Shown piece after piece: positions 31,569-40,052 of a stretch of DNA of 64,000 bases (positions within the stretch are counted from its first letter, which is position 1; the number at the start of each line of letters is the position of its first letter). A program made the position numbers and the translations under genes. The notes below the pieces were generated by a model, which saw only the letters and a program-made list of their open reading frames with translations, was not told the DNA's origin and searched no databases. Source of the stretch: Nocardia nova (lineage in GTDB: Bacteria; Actinomycetota; Actinomycetes; Mycobacteriales; Mycobacteriaceae); the NCBI RefSeq assembly GCF_002933465.1, contig NZ_PSZE01000007.1:236740-300739 (forward strand), given 5' to 3'.

Positions 31569-31886
31569 GTGATTGCCAGAACCGAACATCGCACCAAGCG
31601 CACGGCGGCGCGAATCGCCGTTGCCGGCGCCATCGTGGCGGCGCCGCTTGTCGCGCTTGCCATTCCGGCCCAGGCCGACGTCGTGGGCGCCCCGGCGGCC
31701 ACCGAGATCGCACATCCGGGTCACGGGCACGGCCCGTGGGACGGCCGCGACCGGGGCGACTGGGACCGCCGCGGCGATTGGGACCGCCACCACCGCGGCA
31801 ACGACTGCGACCCGTGGGACCGGCACGGCAACGGCTGGAACGGTTTCCGTCGGGTCGTTCCGCCGGGGTGGTTCGGCAGCAGCTGA
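31569..31886 (+). CDS. Small secreted Asp/Arg/His-rich protein ending PPGWFGSS
   Basis: This protein is about 105 residues long. The signal peptide (IAVAGAIVAAPLVALAIPAQA) precedes a mature domain rich in Asp, Arg, His and Gly (repeated DRRGDWDRHHRG-type units) that could bind metal ions. GTG 31569 is chosen because GGAAGGA lies 6 bases upstream; the TTG at 31554 would swallow that site. It shares the C-terminal PPGWFGSS and the codons for it with the preceding gene, from which it is 138 bases away. No known family. Confidence 0.7.
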   Translation: MIARTEHRTKRTAARIAVAGAIVAAPLVALAIPAQADVVGAPAATEIAHPGHGHGPWDGRDRGDWDRRGDWDRHHRGNDCDPWDRHGNGWNGFRRVVPPGWFGSS

Positions 31887-31901
31887 TCGGCAGCTGATTC
31901 G

Positions 31902-31930
31902 CGGCCCGGCGCCTCCACGGCGCCGGGCCG
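31902..31930 (+). terminator. Terminator after the secreted-protein pair
   Basis: A 12-bp perfect stem (CGGCCCGGCGCC / GGCGCCGGGCCG) with a 5-base loop is followed by TTTGTTGTTAT, the most canonical T-rich tail in this part of the window. It also lies at the 3' end of the convergent TetR gene. Confidence 0.85.
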
Positions 31931-31937
31931 TTTGTTG

Positions 31938-32687
31938 TTATCGGCTGTTCGCGGCTATGGTCGCCGCCACGCCGTCGAGGACCAGATCGAGACCGAAAGT
32001 GAAGTCGGAGGCGGGGTCGGCCTCGGCGGGCTGGATGGCGTCGAACAGGCCGGAGTCCAGCAGTGCGGCCATATCGGGCAGCCGCTCTCGATCCACCAGT
32101 GCGCGCAGATTTCGGCTGTAATCGTGCAGGGCGCCAGCGGGGTCGAGATCGGCTGCCGCGATGGCGCGTTCGAGTTGGCGGGCGGTGACGAACGCCTCCC
32201 GGACGTATCCGCTGACCACCATGATGGCTCCGACCTTCGCCGGCCAGTCCAGCGCGGTGTCGCGCAGTGCGCGCAGCCCGGCGTCCATCCAGGCCACGGT
32301 GTTCGGTCCGCTCGGAGGTCCGGTGATCGGCAGCTCGGTGAGCCAGGGACGGGCGCGGTGCCTCTCCAGTTGCGCGAACGCCCAGGCGCGCAGCATCGAA
32401 CGCCATGAGCTGCTGGGCAATTCGGGTGGCGCCCCCATTCCGGCATCGGACATCAATCCCAGCAGTTCGTCCTTCGATCCGATGTGGCGGTAGAGCGACA
32501 TCGGCGTAACACTCAGAGCCGCAGCGATTTTCGGCAGCGTCGCGGCGGCGAGACCGTCCCGGTCGGCCAGTTGGACCGCCGTCGCCACCACCCGATCCAC
32601 ATCGAGTGCGGCCGGACGGCCGAGTTTGGTGTCCACCGGCAGCCGCCACAGCCGGGCCAGATGGTCGGGCACCTCCCGAGCGGTCAT
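31938..32687 (-). CDS. TetR-family regulator with TetR_C-type effector domain
   Basis: This 249-residue protein has an HTH near residues 45-70 (AATLPKIAAALSVTPMSLYR, HIGSKDELLGLM) followed by the large tetracycline-repressor-like C-terminal domain. It is divergent from a membrane-protein gene, and an AGTATA-N5-TATACT palindrome lies between the two starts. It probably represses that gene; the inducer is unknown. Confidence 0.9.
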   Translation of the reverse strand: MTAREVPDHLARLWRLPVDTKLGRPAALDVDRVVATAVQLADRDGLAAATLPKIAAALSVTPMSLYRHIGSKDELLGLMSDAGMGAPPELPSSSWRSMLRAWAFAQLERHRARPWLTELPITGPPSGPNTVAWMDAGLRALRDTALDWPAKVGAIMVVSGYVREAFVTARQLERAIAAADLDPAGALHDYSRNLRALVDRERLPDMAALLDSGLFDAIQPAEADPASDFTFGLDLVLDGVAATIAANSR

Positions 32688-32743
32688 CAGCGCGCATCCC
32701 GTCGTCGAATAGTCATCCTTCCCGAGTTTAGTATGGTCGATAT

Positions 32744-32760
32744 AGTATAAGTCATATACT
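32744..32760. promoter_or_regulatory. Palindrome between the TetR gene and the membrane-protein gene
   Basis: AGTATAAGTCATATACT has perfect 6-bp arms and a 5-base centre, in the only AT-rich patch nearby. It lies 57 bases from the TetR start and 31 bases from the membrane-protein start, fitting an operator for both. Confidence 0.6.
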
Positions 32761-32790
32761 TACTGTTGCCGCCGATCGGAAGGACGATCC

Positions 32791-33477
32791 GTGCACACCG
32801 AAACCCTCCGCCGCACGGCGGGTATCGCCGCTGTCTGCGGCGCCGCTCTCATGCTTGTCGAACTGCCGCTCTACTTCGTCTACGACGGCCCGCCCCCGGA
32901 CTGGAACATCCTGAGTCGCGGCCTGATCGGACTCGTCGGACTGCTCGGCGTGGTGGTGTTCATGTCGACTTTCGGCCACCTGGTGAAGGCCGCCGATCGA
33001 CGCTACGAATGGCTCGGTTCACTGGCCTCGATCGCCGGTTTGATGTGGGCCACAGTCGCTTTCGTCTCCATGGGCCTCGAGATCGGCGCCACGATCCAGG
33101 CGCCCGAGCCGATCGATCCCACTGTCACCGTGTCCGGCACCTATGTGCTGTACGGAACGGTCAGCCGGCTCCTGACCGCCCTGTTCATGACCACAGCCGC
33201 TGTCACGATTCTGCGCACGCGGATTCTGCCCGCGTGGGCGGGGCGGTCGGCCGCGGTCCTGGCAGTGGTGAACGTGGCGTTCGCACCGTCGATGTTCTTC
33301 GGGAACACTCCGGCGAACTTCTACGCGGCGAACGGATGGGGCACTACCGCAACGGTGTCCGGGTTCACGATCATCTGGTTGCTCGCGGCCGGGGTCGCGT
33401 TGCTCACCTCAGCATCGCCGAAAGCCGTTCCCGCCGGCGACGGCTCGCGGACGGCGGCACCGCAGTTGATCGACTGA
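32791..33477 (+). CDS. Multi-pass membrane protein (DUF4386-like)
   Basis: This 228-residue protein has about six hydrophobic helices, with the start HTETLRRTAGIAAVCGAALML and a paired FMSTFGHLVKAADRRYEW loop, similar in layout to DUF4386 family proteins; the assignment is tentative. GGAAGGA lies 7 bases before GTG 32791. It is divergent from a TetR gene and is the likely target of that repressor. Confidence 0.75.
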   Translation: MHTETLRRTAGIAAVCGAALMLVELPLYFVYDGPPPDWNILSRGLIGLVGLLGVVVFMSTFGHLVKAADRRYEWLGSLASIAGLMWATVAFVSMGLEIGATIQAPEPIDPTVTVSGTYVLYGTVSRLLTALFMTTAAVTILRTRILPAWAGRSAAVLAVVNVAFAPSMFFGNTPANFYAANGWGTTATVSGFTIIWLLAAGVALLTSASPKAVPAGDGSRTAAPQLID

Positions 33478-33539
33478 CGAAGCCGCCTAGACATCGGGGC
33501 TCGACTTTCGGCACGGAAAGCCGTGCGGGTGGCATCTTT

Positions 33540-34263
33540 TCACTGTCGAAGATAGTCGGCCGCCGCCATGCCGATCGTCTGCGCGACGAGCGCGAGGGCC
33601 GGTACGTCCAACTTCCACTGCTGCCAGTAGAGCGGCACATCGACCCACTGCTCCGGTGCGAAATTCCGCAACGCACCCGAACGCAGCAGTGGGTCGGCGT
33701 GCGTTTCGGGGACCAGTCCCCACCCGAGCCCCGCGACGATGGTGTCGCGAAAGCCTTCCGAGGTGGGTACGTAATGCCGGAACCGGCTCGCACCCGCCCT
33801 GCCGGAGGTGACGGTGCGGACGTAGCGATCCTGCAGCTCGTCCCGGCGATCGAAAACGATGACCGGCGCCTCGGGAAGCCGCTGTTCCAGAGACCCTGCT
33901 GCGAAATGACGCTCGACGAATTCCGGGCTCGCGACCGGCAGGTACCGCGCCAGACCCAATAGCCGTGCCGTACATCCGGTCACCGGTTCGGCCAGCGATG
34001 TCACCGCCGCCATCACCGTGTCCTCCCGTAGCAGTGCGGCGATGTGGGATTCGTCCTCGCGATGCAGATCGAAGCAGACCGGCGGATCCTGCGGCACCTG
34101 CGACAGGGCGGGCAGGAACCAGGTCGCCAGCGGCGTTGACCGCGATGGACAGCGTGGTGGACTCGGCATCTCCGGCGATCCCCAACTCTCGTTGCGCCGC
34201 CTCCTGCAATGCGGCCAGTTGCCGCGCGAAACGCACGACCGCCTGGCCGGATTCGGTGCCGGC
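33540..34263 (-). pseudogene. Decayed ArgP/LysG-type LysR regulator (no DNA-binding domain, frameshift)
   Basis: The reverse strand encodes the effector half of the regulator that controls lysE: SGQAVVRFARQLAALQEAAQ, SIAVNA, then, in a different frame, LATWFLPAL, FDLHREDESHIAALLRE, TVMAAVTS and LPVASPEFVERHF. The frame change lies at about 34131 and fits loss of five bases in the usual NADSLATW coding. The N-terminal winged helix, about 90 residues, is absent: the frame meets a TAA stop at 34264-34266 exactly where lysE sequence starts on the other strand. It cannot be a working regulator. Confidence 0.85.
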
Positions 34264-34831
34264 TTATCCCTGATCGTGGCCATCGGCGCGCAGAACGCGT
34301 TCGTCCTGCGCCAGGGCGTACGCGGACAAGCCGTCGCGGCCGTGGTCGTCATCTGCATCGCCTCCGACGCCATTTTGATCATGTGCGGTGTCGGCGGTCT
34401 CGGCGCGCTGGTCAGCGCGTATCCGGCAGCACTGACCGTCGCCGGACTCGCCGGCGGATGCTTTCTGATCGCCTGCGGCGCCGTCGCGGCCCGCCGCGCC
34501 ACCGCCGCACTCGCGACCACCGGCGATTCCACCGCGTCCCTCCGCACCGCGATCCTGGTCTGCCTGGCGATGACCCGGCTCAACCCGCACGTCTATCTGG
34601 ACACCGTGCTGCTACTCGGCTCGGTCGCCGCCGGGCCCGGATCGTTACGGTGGGCCTTCGGCGTCGGCGCGATGGTTGCGAGCGGAGTGTGGTTCGCCGG
34701 GCTGGGCTATGGAGCTCGGCTGCTCACGCCGGTGCTGTCGCTGCCCGCGGCGTGGCGAGTGCTCGATGTCTTCGTGGCGGGAACGATGGATGTTCACGCT
34801 CGGGGTGGTGCTGTTGACGCAGCTCACGTGA
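34243..34831 (+). pseudogene. Decayed LysE-type amino-acid exporter
   Basis: The frame encodes almost all of LysE: LAGFGAGLSLIVAIGAQNAF, CLAMTRLNPHVYLDTVLLLG, AAWRVLDVFVAGTM. It lacks a start codon and the first residues. Near 34787-34791 one extra base shifts the frame; the proper last residues MFTLGVVLLTQLT and stop at 34829-34831 lie in the next frame. LysE normally exports lysine/arginine under ArgP control; both genes were damaged together by a deletion of their shared promoter. Confidence 0.85.
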
Positions 34832-34899
34832 GGGCCCGCCCCGCTTCACCGAGCGGCTCGCGGCCCGTTTCCGCACGTGCCCCGCAGTACGCTCGACAT

Positions 34900-35274
34900 A
34901 TGAATCCCGAGGTGAAAACGGATGAGCTCGCGCGGGTGATCGCCGACTACGACCTCGCCCACCTCATCACCGTCGGCGACAATTCCCTTCCTCGCGTGGT
35001 GCCGGTGCATCCGGTTCCACACTCCGGCCGACTGCACGTGCCCGCGCCCGGCAGCCATACCCGGGACAACGTCGCGGCCCGCCCGGCGGTCAGCCTGGTG
35101 TGGGCGCCGCGAGAACCGACAGGTTACTCGTTGATCGTCGATGGTCTCGGCACACTGGAAGACGACCGGCTCGTCATCGCGCCCACGCGGGCGATCCTGC
35201 ACCGCGTCGCCGCACCCGGGCAGGCATCCGCCGAGGACGGTTGCGGCAACGACTGCCGGCCTATTCCGCTGTAA
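34900..35274 (+). CDS. Pyridoxamine 5'-phosphate oxidase-like protein
   Basis: This 124-residue protein has PPOX-like split-barrel segments: VIADYDLAHLITVGDNSLPR, PVPHSGRLHVPAPGSHTRDN and VSLVWAPREPTGYSLIVDG. It ends with a Cys-containing tail (EDGCGNDCRPIPL). TACGCT ends 6 bases before the ATG, so the mRNA is probably leaderless; the longer open frame through lysE is not the real start. Cofactor and substrate are unknown. Confidence 0.75.
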   Translation: MNPEVKTDELARVIADYDLAHLITVGDNSLPRVVPVHPVPHSGRLHVPAPGSHTRDNVAARPAVSLVWAPREPTGYSLIVDGLGTLEDDRLVIAPTRAILHRVAAPGQASAEDGCGNDCRPIPL

Positions 35275-35455
35275 GCACCGTTCGACCGCTGGGATTCACT
35301 GAGCGTTGTCGACACAGGGACCTCGAGTTCCACTGTTCAGTGCGAGCGAATCCCCCTGCGACACAATCTCTTTCGGTCACTTGTTCAGAATGAGTTCCGA
35401 AATCCACACAGGCCGAAGAGGTGCACACCCCACCCCTTCTTGATAGAATTCGAAC

Positions 35456-36973
35456 ATGCATTCGAACGCCGGGGAGGACGCCGAGCAGGTCACGAGACCG
35501 CTGCTCGCTGCTGTTTCCCAGCTGTTCGAACGTTCACTGATACCGCTGTCGGATGAACAACTGATACAGGCGATGCGGGATGTGGAACGTTGCGCGCGCC
35601 GACTGACAGCGATGCAGCATCGACTGCTGATCGAAGCCGAGGAACGATCCCTGCCGTCCCGGACCGGCGCGAAGACGGTGAAGCGGTTCCTGATGGAGAC
35701 GCTGCGGATATCCAGCGCCGATGCGGGCAGCCGCGTCAACTCGGCGCGCTGGGTAGGCACCTTCCACGATCTCGACGGCGAGGTGCGAGACCCGCAATTG
35801 CCCTGTACCGCAGAAGCTTTGGCGCACGGTGAGATTTCCGCCGATCACGTGCGGGGGATCGCGCAGGTCATGAACCGGGTGCCCCGAGGCGTATCCGACG
35901 CAGACCGCGAAGCCGCGGAACAACTGCTGGCGGAGTTCGCTGGATCCGGCTCGCCGGATGATATCGGGAAGGTCGGCGACCGAATCCTGGCCTATCTCGA
36001 TCCCGACGGCCGCCTCACCACCGACCAGGATCGGGCCCGAATGCGAGGCATCGTCGTGGGCCGGCAACGCCCGGACGGCATGTCCCCCGTGCGTGGCGAA
36101 ATCGACCCGGTGCTGCGCGCCCTACTGGACCCACTCCTGGCCAAGTACGCACGCCCCGGCGTCTGCAACCCGGAGGACCCGAATAGCCCCGCCGTCGATA
36201 TCGACACCGCCGACCCGGCGATGCTTGCCGAGGCAGCGCGATCCGATCACCGCAGCGCCGCCCAACGCAACCACGATGCCCTCACCGCGATCCTGCGCTC
36301 CGGCGTGATCGCCGAAGACCTCGGCCGCCACCGCGGCATGCCGGTAACCACCGTCCTGACAATGAAACTCGAAGACCTGGAAAAGGATTCGGGCGCCGCG
36401 ACCACAGCAACCGGCGGCGTCGTCCCCATCCGCGAGGCACTGCGACTGGCCGAACGATCCCGCCCCTACCTGGCGATCTTCGACCACGCCGGACTCCCCC
36501 TGCACCTCGGCCGCATGAAACGACTCGCCTCCCCAACCCAACGCCTGGCCTTGATCGCCGCCCTGCGCGGCTGCTCCCGCCCCGGCTGCGATGCTCCCGC
36601 CAGCCTCTGCGCAGCCCACCACATCCGCGACTACGCCAAAGGCGGCCCCACCGACATCACCAACCTCGTCCTAGCCTGCGACGCCTGCCACGCCCTGATC
36701 CACGACGGACCCGGCGGCTGGAAAACCGTTGCACAGACCGAGCTTTCCCCGTTCCCGGGCCGCACCGCCTGGATCGCACCCGAACACATCGACCCCAGTC
36801 GGACACCCCGCATCAACCACCGCCATCACCCCGACGAACTTCTGGCCGCGATACTCACGCGCATCCACCTGCGCGATGAACAGGAACGACTGCAACGCCG
36901 ACAACGCGAACGCGAACAGCACGAGCGTTGGTTGCAGTCACGTACGCGTCCACCCGACACCAGCGCGGCCTGA
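35456..36973 (+). CDS. DUF222 / HNH endonuclease domain protein (13E12-repeat type)
   Basis: This 505-residue protein has the actinobacterial DUF222 region (about residues 30-340) and a C-terminal HNH nuclease domain: CSRPGCDAPASLCAAHHIRD, GGPTDITNLVLACDACHALI, with the zinc cysteines and catalytic histidine pair. M. tuberculosis calls this family the 13E12 repeat; copies are mobile-like and multicopy, and some have intein- or transposon-like distribution. The tail is a charged coiled coil (EQERLQRRQREREQHERW). TAGAAT ends 6 bases before the ATG (leaderless). Confidence 0.9.
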   Translation: MHSNAGEDAEQVTRPLLAAVSQLFERSLIPLSDEQLIQAMRDVERCARRLTAMQHRLLIEAEERSLPSRTGAKTVKRFLMETLRISSADAGSRVNSARWVGTFHDLDGEVRDPQLPCTAEALAHGEISADHVRGIAQVMNRVPRGVSDADREAAEQLLAEFAGSGSPDDIGKVGDRILAYLDPDGRLTTDQDRARMRGIVVGRQRPDGMSPVRGEIDPVLRALLDPLLAKYARPGVCNPEDPNSPAVDIDTADPAMLAEAARSDHRSAAQRNHDALTAILRSGVIAEDLGRHRGMPVTTVLTMKLEDLEKDSGAATTATGGVVPIREALRLAERSRPYLAIFDHAGLPLHLGRMKRLASPTQRLALIAALRGCSRPGCDAPASLCAAHHIRDYAKGGPTDITNLVLACDACHALIHDGPGGWKTVAQTELSPFPGRTAWIAPEHIDPSRTPRINHRHHPDELLAAILTRIHLRDEQERLQRRQREREQHERWLQSRTRPPDTSAA

Positions 36974-37025
36974 CACCCGACCACCGGCCGGGCGCACGGC
37001 CGTGCGCGAAGCAGGCCGCCCATTC

Positions 37026-37370
37026 TCACAGCCGCCGGGATCGGTCCGGCCTCACCCGCCCGGCGGCCACGAGAGTCCTCATCGCTACCGCCTTCGCGGC
37101 GCACAAACCGGGATCACATTCCAAATGCAGCTGCATATCCTCGTGCGCCTCCAACACCGTCGGCACCGATGACCGGGCGGAATGCGTCAAGGAGACCCAC
37201 AGGATATCCGGCCGCACAACAGCTTTCACAGCAGGACGTGCAGCTTCGCCGAACCCCTGATCGCCCCCGACATCCGGCCAAGCACAGGAGACACCTGCCA
37301 CCGCCAACGCCGCCACACCGACAACCGTCGCCACCGATACGACCAACCCCCAGCCAGATATCTCAATCAC
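37026..37370 (-). CDS. Small single-helix membrane protein, coupled to the upstream gene
   Basis: This protein of about 114 residues starts at GTG 37370, overlapping the last codons of the upstream gene. Residues 7-30 form one transmembrane helix (WGLVVSVATVVGVAALAVAG). The C-terminus, CDPGLCAAKAVAMRTLVAAG then RVRPDRSRR, resembles a short conserved motif of small nocardial proteins (from memory). The longer frame to 37577 lies inside the upstream gene and is not used. Function unknown. Confidence 0.6.
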   Translation of the reverse strand: MIEISGWGLVVSVATVVGVAALAVAGVSCAWPDVGGDQGFGEAARPAVKAVVRPDILWVSLTHSARSSVPTVLEAHEDMQLHLECDPGLCAAKAVAMRTLVAAGRVRPDRSRRL

Positions 37371-37758
37371 CCAACTCGACCCTCGAATTACGCGGAGCCG
37401 GCTCCGAAGGAATAGTGGGGCGCGCCCGCGCATAGGTAACCTCCGGCTCAACCGCCTCCACATCACATGCGGCGCAGACAATTCGGAGCCGCTCCCCGAG
37501 ATGCTCCACGCTCGGAACCACAACCGCCGCCACGTTGTACCCACCGATCCGATCGAGCAACCGCATGATCGGATCATCGATATCCCCAGCCGTCCGAAAC
37601 ACCACCCGCACCAACGCGTACCCCAACTTCACCGCATGCGCGAGCACCAACTGCTCATTCGCCGGCCACCCCGGCAAGGTCCGGTCGATATAGCCGAGAG
37701 CGCGAGGCGGTCCCTTCGGCAGTTCACCCGACGCCACATAAGCGGTAGGAAGCGTCAT
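37363..37758 (-). CDS. Resolvase-like fold protein of unknown function
   Basis: This 131-residue protein has a layout like the N-terminal domain of serine recombinases: ALGYIDRTLPGWPANEQLVL, then AHAVKLGYALVRVVF, IMRLLDRIGGYNVAAVVVPS, VEHLGERL. It lacks the DNA-binding half and I do not see the catalytic Ser in its usual N-terminal place, so it is unlikely to recombine DNA. GGGGAGG lies 7 bases before ATG 37758. It is divergent from an XRE/TPR regulator and overlaps the small membrane-protein gene downstream. Confidence 0.65.
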   Translation of the reverse strand: MTLPTAYVASGELPKGPPRALGYIDRTLPGWPANEQLVLAHAVKLGYALVRVVFRTAGDIDDPIMRLLDRIGGYNVAAVVVPSVEHLGERLRIVCAACDVEAVEPEVTYARARPTIPSEPAPRNSRVELGD

Positions 37759-37994
37759 ACCGACCTCCCCAAGAACACAATGAGATACATTCGGCTCCTT
37801 CGCTTTTCGTTGGCAAGCACCCGCCGCCGAGGAACACCGCCGGTCGTAGATGGCGTCGCAGATATCCGGACATCGACCCGGCGGCGGGGCCGATTCGAGC
37901 TTCACGGAGAAACGACGCAAACCGAAGGCATGGAACCGCACCGAAGTAATACGCTTCCGCTACTGGCCGTTGAGGGTGTCGATCGGGGGCAAGG

Positions 37995-39341
37995 ATGATC
38001 GTCAGCACATGGACCGGCGCGGAGGTACGTGCTCTTCGCACGGTCGCACTTCGACTTACACAGGAACAGTTCGCGGAACGGCTGGGGTTTCAACCGCCGA
38101 CCATCCGCAAGTGGGAGAGGGCAACTCATCAGCGCCCGGTGCGCGGCGATTCGGCCGCGGCGTTGGATGTGGAGCTGTCCCGACTCACCGATGAGCAACG
38201 CGATCGCTTCACCGTCGCCATTGCACCTGACGAGCTACCGCACCGTCCTGTTCGCGACACCGAGATTCCGACCCGCACAACAGATAACCTGGGTGAGCAC
38301 GATGAGCTGAGCACCTACGGAATCGAGGACGAGGTGAAGCGGCGTGAATTCGGAGTGTTCATGGGTGTCGCTGCCCTGACGGTAGCCACCGACTCTCGCT
38401 TTTCCCACACCGTCGGGGTAAGCGACGCCCGGCGGTTGGCCGAACGCGTAACTGAACTCGCCCAGCGCGAGCAGGCTGTCGGCGGCACCCCTCTTGTGAT
38501 GACCGGCCTCCGAGACCTCGCGATCGCCAAGCGGCTGCTCGAAACCGCCGCCTTCTCCGATCGGGCTGGATGCCTGTTCATGAGCGCCGCCGGCGAACTG
38601 GCAACTATCACCGGATGGATGGCCTATGACGCCGACCTTCACCCACTCGCCCGCCAGTGCTACGCCGACGCGTTCGCGCTGGCCAATCAGGCTGGTGACA
38701 ACGATCTGACAGTCCACGTTTGCCTGAATGCCGCACATCAATCGATTGCACTCAGTCGAACCGGAGATGGCAGCCCGCACCGTGCACTCACCCATCTGGA
38801 GCGCGCACGCCAACTCACTCATGGCCGACCGCCCGGCCGAATTCACGCCCTGATCGCGATCCGCGAAGCACTAGCTCACGCAATCCTGCGCGACAAGGAG
38901 GCATTCGATCGTGCAGCTGCGACCGCGTGGCGCGAACTGGACGCCGCCATCGCTCACGAACCGCTTTCCGAATGCCCGCGATGGCTGCGATTCGTGAACG
39001 CGAGCGAGATTCGGTCACAAGAGGCCCGGGGGTTGGGCGACCTCGGCGAGCCCGAGAAGGCACTGGCCCTGCTGGTCGCCGACGAAGACACAGTGGAGGC
39101 CGGAATCCGTAATCGTGCCAATTACCGCGCGGGTTTGGCCGCAGCACTCGGCCAGACGGGCGACGTCAACAATGCCGTGGGGAAAGGCCTTTCCGTCCTG
39201 ACCGAACTGGAGAGCACCGTATCCTCCACACGCACCCTTCGGTTGCTGGCCCCTGTCCGCGCGATCGCCGACAGCATCCCGGATGACGAATTCGCCCGAC
39301 GCTACGACAACCTTCAGCGCCAAGCGATCGGTGCCTCATGA
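37995..39341 (+). CDS. XRE-type helix-turn-helix regulator with TPR-like C-terminal region
   Basis: This 448-residue protein has an N-terminal HTH (RLTQEQFAERLGFQPPTIRK, then WERATHQRPVRG) followed by a long all-helical region (about residues 120-445) with TPR-like helix pairs, as in the many actinobacterial XRE-TPR regulators. Its last four bases overlap the start of the GNAT gene (ATGA). It is divergent from the resolvase-like gene. Ligand and targets are unknown. Confidence 0.85.
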   Translation: MIVSTWTGAEVRALRTVALRLTQEQFAERLGFQPPTIRKWERATHQRPVRGDSAAALDVELSRLTDEQRDRFTVAIAPDELPHRPVRDTEIPTRTTDNLGEHDELSTYGIEDEVKRREFGVFMGVAALTVATDSRFSHTVGVSDARRLAERVTELAQREQAVGGTPLVMTGLRDLAIAKRLLETAAFSDRAGCLFMSAAGELATITGWMAYDADLHPLARQCYADAFALANQAGDNDLTVHVCLNAAHQSIALSRTGDGSPHRALTHLERARQLTHGRPPGRIHALIAIREALAHAILRDKEAFDRAAATAWRELDAAIAHEPLSECPRWLRFVNASEIRSQEARGLGDLGEPEKALALLVADEDTVEAGIRNRANYRAGLAAALGQTGDVNNAVGKGLSVLTELESTVSSTRTLRLLAPVRAIADSIPDDEFARRYDNLQRQAIGAS

Positions 39342-39931
39342 GTGTCGACCAACCCTCGATCGACGGCCTGGCTTTCCAGCACTACACGGCCACCGAAGCA
39401 CGAGCGGTCCGAGACCAAGTCGAGCAGATCTTCCGAGATTCCTACGCCGACGCCATCGAATCCGGCGAAGAATTCGAAGCGCCCGAAGCATTCATGCACC
39501 GCTTCGCCACTTATACCGACCCGAGCCGAGGCCAGGGCTTCGAGTTGGTCATCGCGCGACTCGGCAACGAGCCGGTGGGACAAGCATGGGGCTGGCCGCT
39601 CGGCCCGGACACTCGATGGTGGTCAGGACTAGAGCTCGACGCGGGCGACTTGGCGACTTTCACGGCAGAGAGCGGCAACCGCACCTTCGCGCTCAGCGAG
39701 ATCATGGTGCGCAAGAAGTTCACGGGTCGAGGAATCGCACGCGTACTACACGACGAATTGCTCAGCGGCAGGCCCGAACAACGTGCGACCCTGCTGGTCC
39801 GACCCGATAACACGCGCGCTTACCGCACATATACGAGGTGGGGCTGGGCCCGTGTCGGCACTCTCCGCCCAACATGGCCCGATGCCCCCAAGTTCGATGT
39901 GCTGATCTACGAGCCCATGCAACACGGATAG
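39338..39931 (+). CDS. GNAT-family N-acetyltransferase
   Basis: This 197-residue protein has the GNAT core: RTFALSEIMVRKKFTGRGIA (acetyl-CoA loop RKKFTGRGIA) and the C-terminal NTRAYRTYTRWGWARVGTLR. Its start codon overlaps the stop of the XRE-TPR regulator, so the two are translationally coupled and probably function together. Acceptor substrate unknown. Confidence 0.88.
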   Translation: MSVDQPSIDGLAFQHYTATEARAVRDQVEQIFRDSYADAIESGEEFEAPEAFMHRFATYTDPSRGQGFELVIARLGNEPVGQAWGWPLGPDTRWWSGLELDAGDLATFTAESGNRTFALSEIMVRKKFTGRGIARVLHDELLSGRPEQRATLLVRPDNTRAYRTYTRWGWARVGTLRPTWPDAPKFDVLIYEPMQHG

Positions 39932-40052
39932 GAGCACACCGACGACCCAATGCCGACTTGCCAGCCGAGATCAGATGCGCCCGAACAGTTCTGCGACGAA
40001 CCTGTGACACGGAAGATCAACAACGCCGAACCGAACATGGCACACTTCACTA

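Noticed and set aside
37371..37577. Longer version of the small membrane-protein frame (183 codons)
   Set aside because: The extra N-terminus lies within the better-supported 131-residue gene; GTG 37370 at the overlap is the natural start.
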